Origin: Chenopodium formosanum
Lineage: Eukaryota > Streptophyta > Magnoliopsida > Caryophyllales > Amaranthaceae
Reading direction: 5' to 3'
DNA length: 64,000 nt
NCBI GenBank assembly: GCA_024500155.1
Contig: CM044866.1
Location: 40,663,501-40,727,500 of the forward strand
Positions 1-12,536 of this stretch are shown piece by piece; position 1 is the stretch's first letter; each line of letters starts with the position of its first letter. A program made the translations under genes and the position numbers. The notes beneath the pieces were generated by a model that did not search any database, was not told the origin of the DNA, and saw only the letters and a program-made list of their open reading frames with translations.

Positions 1-633
1 TTTCTATGTGCTGCTTTACTGGTAGCTTGCATATAACAAGGTTTTGTTTATTAATTAAGTGTTTATTTAGTCTATTCCACATGTGACTTTAGGAGAAATA
101 GTAGCTGCTAATTACTGTGTATAGACGACAAGAAATATCTGTCTGGTTGTTTTAACATGGCATAACTCTTCAATTTTAACTAATGATAGAGTATGAGTAA
201 GTGTTCAGCAATGGTTGCATTTAATCAAGTAGACAGGGGTGGGGAATCGACATGGACTGGAACAAAGTTGTAGATTTTTTTGGACTTATCAAGTTGTTTC
301 CTCTATATGCCTTTTAAAATTCAAAGTTTCCTTTTGTTATAGAGCAACAATGGCATGGTTGTGCTTTGGTGGAGTGTATGTGGCTTTTAGAATACTTATT
401 TACGTCTACGTGTGTTTTTTTTAAAGATACCCGTACTTTTTTTCTATCTCTTATGTGATTTCTCTTTGTTTGCATTGTAGCCTTTCTTTTGTGATTAGAT
501 TTTCTATTAGTGGAATTTTATTATATTTTTACAGTTTGGTGTGAGTAGGGCTCAGTGGCGTTGTTTAGGAGAGAAAGCCCTTTCCTGTTCTTAAACAATT
601 TTGGCCTGAACATCGCTTTTGCCATTATAGGTT

Positions 634-1623
634 ATGGCTAGACGATCAAACAGAGTTTTTGTTCCTTTTCAGCCTCTTTTGGAAAAGGTTGTTGCTTGGT
701 TGCAGTTTCCATCACCGGTCTATGGATTTATAGATGCTGCTAAGAATAATGTCTTTGTGCGGGTTAATAAGCCAAACTCTCGTACAAAGTTCATTTTCTA
801 TGGTGGAGATGCCAGTTCAGTGGAAGAGTCTCGTGAAAGAGCGGCCCACAAAGCTGTGAAGAGATTGATGTGTCGGTTTAGTGTGCGCGTGTCTGATTTC
901 ACTTATGAGCGCATTAAGATGTATCGATTGTGTGTCAAATTGTATAGGAATAGATGTGCTGAGTTGGTGCAGGACATAGAAGATTTAAGTCGCATACGTG
1001 TAGAATGCAGTACAAGGGAGGATGCATCGTTTCATGATGTTCATGTTTCATTGGATTTTGCCCAGTTTCTGGGAGTCTTAGTTAGGAAGACTGGTGTTTC
1101 TGTGACTGGCATTGAAACCACTAGATTAGAAGAACATGGCTATATGTCTTGGTTAATGGTGACCTGCCCTCGTAATAGTATCTCCATGGAGTGCATTTTC
1201 AGTGACCCCTTTCCTGAAGTGTACATTGCTGAGCAGCGAGTTGCAAAGAAAGCATGTTTCTTTATAGCTTCTGTTTGCAATCTAGAAATAGTTGATGCTA
1301 ACTATGGTGCTGCAGCAAAGATTAGTGGAGAATGTTCTTTGATAAGGGAGAGGTATTTGATTTTGAAGGGTCATCTTGAATGCTTGGAGAGCAGTTCAAA
1401 GCAAGCTGATTCTGTTAATGGCTTAGGTAATGATGCATGTGTGACGCCAACTGATGAACCAAATCAAATTCCAGTCTTAGCCCTCCCACCAAGTCTTCCG
1501 GCTAAGCGCAGGATTGATAGGAGTGAGCCATCTACCAGTGGTGTGGGAGTCCAGATTCCTGACAACCTTGTTGCTGGCCTGTCAGATTTAGAGGCTGTCT
1601 ATAAATGTGCTAGGGTTGAATAG
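634..1623 (+). CDS. Helitron-associated protein with two dsRNA-binding-like regions (329 aa)
   Basis: Single-exon ORF starting at ATG 634 (preceded by a TTATAG acceptor-like sequence) and ending at TAG 1621. I do not recognise a named family. Two segments resemble double-stranded RNA-binding folds: residues ~30-80 have a hydrophobic strand, an F-x-G-G-D turn and a helix ESRERAAHKAVKRLM; residues ~150-210 have a strand, SDPFPE and a helix AEQRVAKKACFFI. The A-x-x-x-A-K-x-A helix pattern is typical of dsRBDs. The middle (~90-125) is helical and charged; the tail (~255-320) is proline/serine-rich with a KRR cluster. It lies upstream of and parallel to the Rep-helicase gene. Function is inference: binding structured or double-stranded nucleic acid. 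It could also be a captured host gene. Confidence 0.6.
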   Translation: MARRSNRVFVPFQPLLEKVVAWLQFPSPVYGFIDAAKNNVFVRVNKPNSRTKFIFYGGDASSVEESRERAAHKAVKRLMCRFSVRVSDFTYERIKMYRLCVKLYRNRCAELVQDIEDLSRIRVECSTREDASFHDVHVSLDFAQFLGVLVRKTGVSVTGIETTRLEEHGYMSWLMVTCPRNSISMECIFSDPFPEVYIAEQRVAKKACFFIASVCNLEIVDANYGAAAKISGECSLIRERYLILKGHLECLESSSKQADSVNGLGNDACVTPTDEPNQIPVLALPPSLPAKRRIDRSEPSTSGVGVQIPDNLVAGLSDLEAVYKCARVE

Positions 1624-1840
1624 CTATGTTTAGTATGTCTAACTGCCTTTTGGATTTAGGTGATTAAGGGTATGTAACCAGATGTTAGTCCTTTGGTTAG
1701 GGTATAGTAAATTTATTAGGCAGCTTTTGTCCATTATTAATAGATGTATGAAGCATATGTAATAGATGGTATCCTGTTGGTGAAATCCTGTAGCTGAATC
1801 CTTTTCATGTAATGATGTTCCTACTTTGACTGTACTGCCT

Positions 1841-2021
1841 ACTATGGCCTCTTTTGAATGAATGCAGTTCTTTTGCGTTTCCTATTTTAGTATGTAAATT
1901 GTTGTTCTTTTTTCCTTTATGTACCCTCTTTGACTATGGCCTCTTTTGAATGAATGCAGTTTTTTTGCGTTTCCTATTTTAGTATGTAAAATGTTGCTCT
2001 TTCTGCCTTTATGTACCCTTT
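1841..2021 (+). repeat. 92-bp direct tandem duplication inside the Helitron
   Basis: The block beginning ACTATGGCCTCTTTTGAATG at 1841 recurs at 1933 with a few substitutions. It lies in non-coding DNA between the dsRNA-binding-like ORF and the Rep-helicase exons. Confidence 0.85.
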
Positions 2022-2350
2022 CAGAAAGGGTACTTTTGTTCATTATTGTCTTATGGTCATGGTTTTCTGTTTTTACAGGTATTACAGATTTAATCTACAG
2101 AAGGTTTTGGGAAATCTTATTACGTTTCAATTCTTCGAAACTGCTCTGCAGCAGTAACAATGGGTACTGCCTTAGCTGAAATTATTTCCAGTTTATCTTG
2201 GTTTATATATCTGTGTTTTTGTATCGTTTCTCCCCTACAATATTTGCTATATATTGTGTGTTAGATTGTCGTTATGGCATTCCTCACCTATCTCGGAAAA
2301 GCTGTAGTAGATTGAATAGGGCAGCGCAAAGAACATCGCAATCAGCGTTT

Positions 2351-2938
2351 GCTAGGTATATAGCTTCATCAAAAGTTAGACTATTTAGGATAGCCAGTAT
2401 TGTGTTTGTGAAAAAAATGACTTCACCTTTATTTGCAGTCTGTCTTTACCAGACACTCAATGTGCTGCTAAACGCTCTCGACAAAGTTCTACCTCAAAGC
2501 GACAAAAATGTATACAGGAACTAGCTATGCCACAGCTAAATAGGTACACTATATTCATTGAAGTAGGCGTCTTTATGCTTATCAGTGATGTGATGCATAT
2601 ATGATCATCTTAGTAATTAGCCCAGCATCATTTATGGGTATATTATCATCTTTATGCTAGGTATATAGCTTCATCAAAAGTTAGAGTATTTAGGATAGCC
2701 AGTATTGTATTTATGAAAAAAATGACTTCACCTTTATTTGCAGTCCGTTTTTACCAGACACTAAGTGTGCTGCTAAACGCTCTCGACAAAGTTTTACCTC
2801 AAAGCAACAAAAATGTATACAGGAACTAGCTACGCCACAGCTAAATAGGTACACTACATTCATTGAAGTAGGCATCTTTAAGCTTATTAGTGCTGTGATG
2901 CATATATTATCATCTTAGTAATTAGCCCAGCATCATTT
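2351..2938 (+). repeat. 305-bp tandem duplication carrying a duplicated exon
   Basis: The block starting GCTAGGTATATAGCTTCATC at 2351 recurs at 2656. Each copy holds a 105-nt exon (2439-2543 and 2744-2848) bounded by CAG acceptors and GTACAC donors. Both exons have the same phase (1 nt + 34 codons + 2 nt), so the duplication keeps the reading frame of the Rep gene's N-terminal part. The encoded peptide is basic, with a K-R-S-R-Q-S core. Confidence 0.8.
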
Positions 2939-5900
2939 CTTCTCTTCTTACTGGTCATCCCTTATTGTTGGACTGAGTTAAACACGAAGTTTGTTGATGC
3001 TTACGAATGGCCATAATATTTAAGAGTGTTTATTGCTTAAGATTCTATAGATGTCGTAGTAACTGTTTGAGATTAGTGGTTGCTAATTACTGTACAGATG
3101 GCATAGTAAGACAGTATTTGTTCTACTACATTATCGTACAAATGCCATAGTAAGATGATATTTGTTCCATGCAGTGGAGCAGAATCAAGAGTACCTCTTT
3201 CTTCTAAAAAGAAGACTAAACAAACTCATGTAGAAGGTAAATAGGTATACTTATTATATACCTTGTATTGTTTATTACAATGTTTCATACCAATTAACTT
3301 ATACGCTTGTCTTTTCTTGTGTTTCTGTTAGATAACCTTGGTGCTGCTACAGATCGAAAGCTTCCAATGGAGCCTTTCAGACTTTCTATGCCTGTTTTTT
3401 GTGACAAATGCGGTGCAAAAAAATTTATGTTTGAATCCTTGCATTTCTGTTGTGGGAATGGAGATATTACGATAGCTGCAAATGATTATCCTCATGAGCT
3501 TGTTTACTTGTTTACTTCAAAGGATGAAGGTGCTGTGCATTTCCGAAAGTATGCTAGATTATACAACAATTTGTTTGCATTTAGTTCGTTAGGGGGCCAT
3601 TATTATGCAAACACTTACAAAGGGATTTATTTATTCAAGTTGCACGGCCAAATGTATCATTTTGTGCCAGATTTATTGCCTGATGATAGCAATCCCAAGT
3701 GCCTACAATTATACTTCCATGATGGTCAGCATGAAGCAGAAAATAGAGTGGGTTGTTTCCCTGAAATAAGAGAAGATGTGGTTAGCATTCTTATGCAGGT
3801 ATCTGAAAAGAATCCGTATGCTATCTTTTTTCGATCTTTACGAGACAGGGGTATTCATGCAGATACAAAAATTGTTCTGAATCGAACCTCGGTACTTGAT
3901 CAGCGTGTTTATAATGCTCCTGCTGTTGATGATGTTGCTGTAATCTGGCCAGAAAATTATTCATGTAGCAAAAGCTTGGGCCCTCATATATTAGTCACTG
4001 GAAAATCTGATGAATCTCACCGAATTTATCATAGTTATGGTTGCTATGATCCCCTTCAGTATCCGTTGTTATTTCCTCGAGGAGAATGTGGCTGGACTCA
4101 AGGCCTTAAAAAAAATTCTCATCAAAGTAAGAGATCAGCAGATTCGATTCCAGATCCTATAATGTCTTGTGATGTGCATACTGCAGCAGATTTATTAAAT
4201 CAGGAAGAAGCCCGTAAGTAATTTATATTTTATATGTCCTATTGCATATTTTAAGCATGAGCTTGGTCTTGCTTTTTTAAAACTTTTAAAAACTATTTTG
4301 TATGTCCTGTTGCATATTTGTAATAAGGACTTGGTATTGCTGGTTTTTGTAACCTTTCCTGTCATCTTTTTAATACAGGTGCAAAGAGGAAAAATACTAA
4401 AGCAGACAAGTTCATTTTTGCTAGGGAATACTATGCATACAAGTTGCAAATCCGCCCGAACAACATGATGCTGCGAGCAGGTAGATGCTTTCAGCAATAC
4501 ACAGTGGATATGTATGTGAAGATTGAAAATACCAGGCTTGATAACTTCAGAAACAACCAGGAAACAATAAGGGCTGATTTGTATAAAGGTATATTGGATT
4601 CACTAGATTCTAGGGAAACTCTTGGTCATAATGTTGGTCGTAGAGTTATATTACCTCCTACCTATATTGGTGGTCCTCGGGACATGAAGAAGAGGTACTT
4701 AAATGCTATGGCTTTAGTACAAAGGTTCGGTAAACCAGATCTTTTTGTAACGATTACATGTAATGCTAATTGGTCTGAAATCAAAGCCGAGCTGGCGACT
4801 GGTGAGACGGCACAGGATAGGCCTGACTTAGTTGCTAGACTTTTTAGAGCAAAGTTACTTGCGCTGAAAAAGGAAATTATGGAGAAAAAAGTATTTGGAG
4901 AAGTTGCTGCAATGGTATATGTCGTCGAGTTCCAAAAAAGAGGTTTGCCGCATGCTCATTTCTTAATTGTTCTAAAACCTGAATACAAGCTGAAGTCTCC
5001 TGCTGACTACGACAGATTTGTTTGTGCTGAAATACCTGCTGAGACTAATCTTACCTTGAGAAGAATTGTGTTGGCCCATATGATGCATGGTCCTTGTGGT
5101 ATATTGAATCCTGAATGCCCATGTATGCGAAAGAATGGCCTAAAGCGCAGTTGTAAGAACAAGTATCCTAAGCAGTTTTGCAATGAGACAAGTAACAATA
5201 AGGATGGTTATCCTATCTACCGTAAGAGAGAAACTGGGGAAAAGGTAACGATAAGAAATGCAGAATTAGATAATCAATGGGTTATCCCTTATAATCCTTA
5301 TCTTTCTTTGCTGTTTGATTGTCACTTGAATGTTGAAGTATGTTCGACAATTAAAGCAGTAAAGTACCTATACAAGTACGTCTATAAGGGCCATGATCGG
5401 ATTTCGTATAATGTTGTTGCTTCTGACAATAATTCTGTAGATGAGATTCAACAATACCAATCAGGTAGATGGGTATCTCCTTGTGAAGCTGCATGGAGAA
5501 TATTCAGTTTTGATCTGTTTGAAATGCATCCTGCAGTTCTACCTTTACAAGTCCATTTTCCTGATATGTAGACTATTCATGTTTTCTCTCAGGAAAGGCT
5601 CCGTGCTGTTGTTTCAGATTCAAAACGGTCAAGAACTCAATTAACTGAATTTTTTGCAATGAATGCTGCTTTCGAACTTGGGCTAGGATATTTGTATGGT
5701 GAATTTTGTGAACACTACACATGGCATCAAGGTGACAAAAAATGGAAACAAAGAGTTCAGAACCGAATTTCAGTTGGTAGATTAGCATTTGTCTTTCCTG
5801 CAGAAGGTGAACGGTTCTTTCTTAGACTTTTATTGCTAAATGTAAGAAGTCCTAAATCGTTTGAGGATTTACGTACTGTCAACGGTTGTCTGTACCCAAC

Positions 5901-7728
5901 TTTTCAGGAAGCTGCTCTGAAGCTTGGTCTTATAGAAGATGATGATGCAGCTAATTTAACCATGTCTGAAGCATGTGAAACTCATATGCCTGCTGCTTTA
6001 CGCCGTCTTTTTGCCACAGTTCTGATGTTTTGTCAGCCACGTGATCCTGCTGCTTTATGGAATGCCTATTATACTTTTCTTGCTGAAGATTTTTCTCATA
6101 GGTTTCCAAATCAGATGGTGAGAATACAGCAGCTTACTGTCAGATCAGTGGAACAACATCTTGAAGCAATGGGCAAATCTCTTTCTTTCTTTGGTTTGGA
6201 CCAATTAATTTCTCAAGTTAGTGATGTGTTCAGGCGTACCAAAGATACTGTAGATGCTCTTGATGCACCAATCCCAGAGGAATGCCTAAGCTGTCGTTCA
6301 AAGCTCAACTTTGCATAGAATACTGCTTTTGAGTGTATTATGGATCATGTCATGCAGCAAAAAGGTGGCGCTTTCTTCGTTGATGGTCCTGGAGGTACAG
6401 GTAAGACTTTCCTTTACAATGCTCTATATGTAGAAATAAGACAAATGAACAAGATTGTATTACCTATGGCTACATCAGGCATTGCTGCAGAAAATATTCC
6501 TTCTGGTCGAACTGCTCATTCCCGATTCAAAATTCCGATTGATAGTGATAGTTCAGTGGTCTGCGATGTCCCAAAGCAAGGTAGTTTAGCAGCACTTTTG
6601 AAAGAAACTACATTGATTATATGGGATGAGGCTTCTATGGCTAAGAAACAAAATCTAGAATCTTTAGACCTTCTATTGCAGGATGTATGTGGGAATAAGG
6701 GGATATTTGGAGGAAAGGTTGTTGTCTTTGGAGGGGATTTCAGGCAAGTTTTGCCAGTAGTTCCTCGAAAAACTATGAAGGAAGCAGTAGAAGCAAGCAT
6801 TGTAACTTCTTATCTGTGGCCAAAGCTAATCAAATTTAGGCTAACAGAAAATATTAGAGCAAGAGAGGATCCAACCTATGCTGCTTTTCTGCTTGATTTA
6901 GGCAATGGCAAGTTACAGCAGACAGAAAATGCCTTCATCGAGTTACCAGAGCAGATTGTGGAATCCACTAGCAATGTCACGGAATTAGTGAGTACTGTTG
7001 CAGAAACAACATTCCCAGAAATGGTCCATGGGCACTTTGATTGTCAAGTTTTCACTAAAAAGGCAATCCTGACCCCCATGAATGATGACGTGGATTCGGT
7101 TAATACATTCATGATATAGAAATTCCCTGGTCAGGCTGTTACATACAAGAGTTTTGATACCATTCTAAATGATACCTGTAGTGTATATCCTACAGAATTT
7201 ATCAACAAACTATGTCCCGGAGGAATGAGTCCTCATGAGCTTGTATTAAAGGAAAATTTTCCTGTGATACTGTTACGGAATTTGCTGCCATCTACGGGTT
7301 TATGCAATGGTACGAGGCTTATCTGCAAGAAATTTTTCCCGAACGTGATTCAGTGTGCTATAGCAGTTGGCCATTACAAAGGGGAAGAAGTATTCATACA
7401 CAGAATTAACTTAAGGCCCTCTAGCTCAGTGAACTATCCATTTATGTTTGAAAGGAAGCAGTTCCCTATAAAGTTAAGTTTTGCAATGACAATTAATAAG
7501 TCACAAGGGCAGACTCTTAGCCAAGTATCCATTTATCTTCCACGACCATGTTTTTCCCATGGGCAACTTTATGTTGCATTATCACGGGCCAAGAAATCAA
7601 AAGATGTTCGTGTCTTTACAACAGGCGGTACAGCTCAGTGTTCTGCAAATGCAGTGAAGAATGTAGTGTCTTATGAACTTTTACATCTAGCAGGCATAAC
7701 TGAAGGTGAGGCTCGGCAATGTGACTAA
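2439..7728 (+). pseudogene. Helitron Rep-helicase (HUH Rep + PIF1 helicase), three in-frame TAG codons
   Basis: Replication initiator/helicase of Helitrons: a Rep domain nicks and rejoins DNA and a PIF1-family helicase unwinds it. Exons: 2439-2543, 2744-2848, 3175-3236, 3332-4213 and 4379-7728, all joining in phase. Seen: Helitron-like N domain (~4440-4950), HUH motif GLPHAHFLI (~4950), the two-tyrosine motif KYLYKYVYKGHD (~5360-5400), Walker A GPGGTGKT (~6390), Walker B LIIWDEASM (~6615), and the C-terminal helicase block INKSQGQTL...YVALSRA (~7490-7590). The last exon stays in a single frame for 3350 nt but has TAG at 5569, 6316 and 7117. There are no frameshifts. As it stands it cannot make full-length protein. 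Exons further upstream may exist. Confidence 0.9.
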
Positions 7729-9112
7729 TTTGCTGCCTTGCTGAAGGCAAACGCAAGACGATCAAGGCTGCTGTTAGTGAATCTTTATAGGTAGGCCGGT
7801 TTTCCTTTTTATGTAACTCTGTAGTTAGCTATTAGATCTAGCATTACTGAAACCTGTATTTGCTTTCCTGCAGATTGGACCATCTTCAGTTCATGTTTTC
7901 CCTTGCTAACAGGACAATGTAAGTCACCCAGCTTCTTCTTATTGAATTGCTAGAATAGTCTACCTCAGGTGCTCACTTTGCTACCAAATGTTATACTTGG
8001 TATGCTCTAATCTACGTATGTACTTACATAGTGATGTATCACAGTAATGAGAAGCACTCACTACACATGTTAATCATTGTTCTATCTTGATAATCTAGCT
8101 GGTAATTATGTAGTGCCTTTAAATGATAAAATCTTTAAGTTTTTACTTGAATGACCCTGTTTCTTAGAGGCACGTTATACTTACTGATATATGGTTAACT
8201 AAATCAACTCTTTCATGAGTGAGGTATATATTACAGTCTAAAGTACGGTTTATTATTTTTATGATTTGTAAGGTAAAGCAGTAATGAATTGTCTATTATT
8301 AGGTTTACAGCTATTCTACTATAGATGTTGTGTATCAATTGTAAAATTAGAATGCTTTTCTCGAGTCACAAATATTAGCTAACATTGCAAAGAATGCGTT
8401 AAATATGCCGCGATGCATTTTATTCCTTAGCTATGGTCTTAATAGCTTCTTTTTATCTTGTAGTTATTTTGTGTCTTTGATAAAACATAAATGGGCTTAG
8501 TTGAGTCTAGCCCACAAAAAAAAAAAAAAAAAAAAAAAAAAGCCCTATAGAATATAATAATTGATACGATACTACCTAGGTTTAAAATTGAAGTGCACTT
8601 TGTATTATATTATAAAGTAAGTATCAAGTACAAGTCAAATTCACTATTCATAGTAAATAAATTGTTTTATAATACATAACAGCTGTACTTCTCTCTTACT
8701 TTAACCACAAAAAATTAGCCTTTTTACATTACAAGTATTTGAATATTATCTTAGCCATAATAATTCCTCCCTTTTTACTTGATGAATAAGGAAAATTGTA
8801 CTTAACAATAAGCTTATGATCTCTAGCTGTACCCAACCAACAAAAAGCAACAGTAACTCCCTAATCTCAACTGTGAATTGCTGAAAAGAGGTGGGTTAAC
8901 TTCTTCACTTACTTCACCTATAAATACCGAAGGAGTTCTCACTTTTTTTAGCAAATCTTTTTATTCTCTGCCTTATCATTCTTATTCATGGTATATTCTT
9001 CTCCTTTCCTGGAAATTCTTTTTCATGCCTTTATGTCAAGAGTTGTTACTATCACTCAAATTCTTAGCTAAATTTCACTGAATAAAGATATATCCTAAGA
9101 AAGCCGCGACTG

Positions 9113-9157
<45 letters not shown>

Positions 9158-9549
9158 AGTTTTGGTATACTAAAGATCTATATTTAGTGATATCCTATTT
9201 GCTCTAACTATCATGTAAATTTTGCTGTTTGCCTTTTATACTTACACTAAATTCTGGAACAAGTCATACTGTTGCATTCATTAGCCTTATAGACTGTTAC
9301 TGAAATGTTAATATTTTTTTAAAAAAAAAACTGATGCATGCCAAAACAACCTTCTACATTTGATCATTGTAAAACACACTATTACTTGTTATTGTCCTTT
9401 TCATAATTTTTACATGCACAGGTGCACTGTTTGGTGCTTTGAATTCTTGGTTTACATCACATTTTATTGCTAGATCTACATGTAGACTATATTACACATC
9501 TTATTTAGTTATACTTACTTACTATTTTTCATATCATGTATTGTAGGCC
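7729..9549 (+). other. Non-coding Helitron interior
   Basis: No gene seen. The stretch is AT-rich and holds a poly-A run (~8515-8541) and a poly-T run (~9114-9155). It separates the Rep-helicase gene from the RPA-like gene. Confidence 0.6.
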
Positions 9550-12536
9550 ATGAATACACCTCCAAAAATGAAGCTGGAACCAGTTTACTTAGACGAGCTA
9601 ACTACTCAAAGTAAGGACTACAAGGTGAAAGTCACAGTCACTGAAAAGGGAAGAGCTCAACCTTCACCTAAAAAACCTGGTGTGATCTTTCAAACCATCT
9701 TCTTGGAGGATGAAAAGGTGATTATACTTTGCTATATGTCTGTTCTTGAAAAATATATAGAATCAGTTATTATTCCATTATAGTGAATAGGATCTTCTTC
9801 TAGACATACAATGTGATATAGCTAGCTTTTTTTGACTGAAAATGTACCAATTTTGATATACATGAGTATGTAGAACCTGCTTACCATAAAGATCTATAAC
9901 ATTTATTAAGTAGTGTATGCAATAAGCTATGTCTTATATGTTTACCAGTATAAATATTAAAGTGTGTTTCTTATACTTTGATATATCTATGCATTTCTAT
10001 AATATAACTCTATCATTGATTAGTATCCTATTTATTTAACCAGAAAAACAAGATGCGATGTGCTCTGTTTGGAGACCAAATCGAAGCATATGAAGAAGTT
10101 CTTAAGCCATCTGGTCAATACGAAATTTCTAAGGCTCCTATAACAGCTGTAGATGATCAATACAAATTCAACTTGGAAGAGCTTCCATACCAAATGACCG
10201 TTGGACACCAAACTATTATCCAGCGTTTAAATCCTGAAAGCGGTCCAATTGAACCGAGGTATCAACCTCTGTCAACTATTCCGAGATCACCTGATCCAAA
10301 TGGCAGATATGGTATTCATTATTTTACATGTTCAATGCACATTCACACTTCAATTTCCATCTTACAAACCTATACTACTTTCCGTATTATCTACTAATGT
10401 CCCTTTAACTAAATCAGATATAGTTGGTGTGGTTCTCTTTGTTGAAGAAACACCAAGGATGATACCTAATGCACGAGGTCGTGACAGTCCAGTTCGAGAA
10501 GTATCTGTCATTGACACAAGGTAAATTTATACTTCTACAAGATGATCTGTATTTTATCCCTTTTCATACTCAAATGTCCTAGATAACTTACAACATACAG
10601 TGTATTGCAAACCAACCAATACCATGCTATGACAATCTCAACATGGAACGATCTTACTGGGAAACCTTGTGATGCTATGAACAACTGGGCTGAAAAATTC
10701 AATGTTATAGGATTTACTGCACTTAAAACCCGTCACACGAGAGGTACAGTTAGTAGCTTTAGTGTAAATATCACAATTACCATTGCCTATCAAATATCAA
10801 ATCGATTTACTGCTTGTTCACAGGATTCACTCTGAATACTACCATGTCAACTAGAATAATCATGAATCCTAAGGGGGCAAGGGAAGATATGCTTCGAGAA
10901 TGGTACTTAGTGTATTACATTTATTATAAATGTAAAATTAAGCCATAAAAAAATAATCACATAATTGAAGCCATTTTTTTGTTTCAGGGTTAAATTATAT
11001 CAGCACGTACTGCTAGACAGACAGGAAAGGATTTTGAACGTCAGGTATCCAAGCGCAGAAAAGAAAGTTGTGACGATAGCTGAACTAAGAAGCAAAAAGG
11101 TCAAGACTTTTTAAATCTACTGCTAATTTTACATATTTCTTTACAGTACATAGTATTCTCTAGAAGTATATCAGTTAAATGATATCTAATATATGATTAC
11201 TTGCATTAATGCAGGTAGCTAATGCAACTCCAGATGAAATTGCTTGGATCAAAGTTACAATACCAGAAGCTGACCTACAAAGAGTGAATGCCTATATAGG
11301 TTGCCTTGGTTGTGGAAAACGGACACATCTTGCACTTGGGACTCGCTTCCCTTGCATCTCTTGCAAAAAAGGAGACACCATAGCTGTACACAAGTATAGT
11401 TTTAACACTTATCCTGACGTTATTTTTCTTGCAGTAAAATATAGTGGAAGACTTCACTTCATTTTTATGTACGCTTCTGCAGAGTTACATTCAAATTCGA
11501 AGCTGTTGATGACAGTGGCACAATGTCATTTACAACTTTTAGTGATGATACGGAAAAGCTTTTTCGAAAGACAGCAACAGAAATCTGGGATATCAAAGCC
11601 ACTGTAAGAATTTCTGCTAATGCTATCATCTTTGCCTTTTTGCAAGTTCAATTCAAATTTGTCTATACCTATGTACAATATCATAGGTAGATATGTTGTA
11701 CATTTCACACTGAATACACTTATCTTTATTAAACAGAAGCTTTAGTGCTGGTCACAGTTGCTTATGAAAGATTTAGATTCTTATTAGTTCATGTTTCAAT
11801 CAACAAATTAAATAATGTACAGATTGCTCATAGTATACCTGTTACTTACATAATACCTTCAATATTTTAGGGGAATTTCGAAGCTTTTAAGGTTGTCCAA
11901 GCCATACTAGCAACAAAGCCTTTCTTCATTCAAGTAACTCCGACTTTGGAGTTGGCCAGGAACAGCGTTCTGTTATGGACTCTGAAGACTGTTGAAGTAG
12001 AAGATGCAGAACCACAAGCTCAGGTTCTAGGCTCATCATCTTCCCAACTTAATAAAGAACAACCTACCTTTGCAGCGGATAAGAGACACACAACAGATCG
12101 ACCACTGATGCACGAGAGTGCAGCTTCTGCCTACACTAAGGCTCATGGAAAAGGACTTGTTATTTCTGACCCAGAGCTGACTGCTGATTACAGTCAGGAC
12201 AACACAGAGGCAAGTGATGAGGTCCTTGCTGAAATAGCTCAGTTTCATGAATTCAGGCTAGCTTCTCAAACATTCGATATAGACTGCTTTGATGTTCCAG
12301 TGCAGCCACCAAGCAAAGGGATTACAATTTCAGAACCAGCAGCACCAATTGCTGAACTTCCTGCATGGAACAAGCTTACTCGCACCCGAAGCAATGTCAA
12401 CAACAAACAACCAATGCCTGTCGATGAGATGTTGGAATCAGATGATGAAGACCAAGTTCCTAGGAAGAAACTCCGAATAGCCCTTTTCAAAGACACTGTA
12501 GAGAAAGACAGTCCAGACAACAAAGAATCGCCTTGA
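9550..12536 (+). CDS. RPA1-like single-stranded DNA-binding protein (Helitron gene)
   Basis: Replication protein A large-subunit homologue, expected to coat single-stranded DNA during rolling-circle transposition. Spliced model: 9550-9717, 10044-10311, 10418-10520, 10601-10743, 10824-10902, 10988 to ~11099, 11216 to ~11392, ~11482 to ~11602, ~11871-12536. Most junctions are GT-AG and in phase; the donor near 11392 is the least certain. OB-fold strands are visible from exon 1 (VYLDELTTQSKDYKVKVTV) through exons 4-6. A four-cysteine zinc ribbon (CLGC...CISC, ~11310-11365) matches the RPA1 C-terminal DNA-binding domain. The last exon ends in a long acidic/serine-rich tail. No premature stop was found, unlike the adjacent Rep-helicase. 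Start chosen at the first ATG after an AG acceptor-like site. Confidence 0.82.

Noticed and set aside
3307..4221. Treating 3307 as the start codon of the Helitron Rep protein
   Set aside because: ATG 3307 lies upstream of the TTAG acceptor at 3331; in-phase upstream exons at 2439, 2744 and 3175 show it is intronic.
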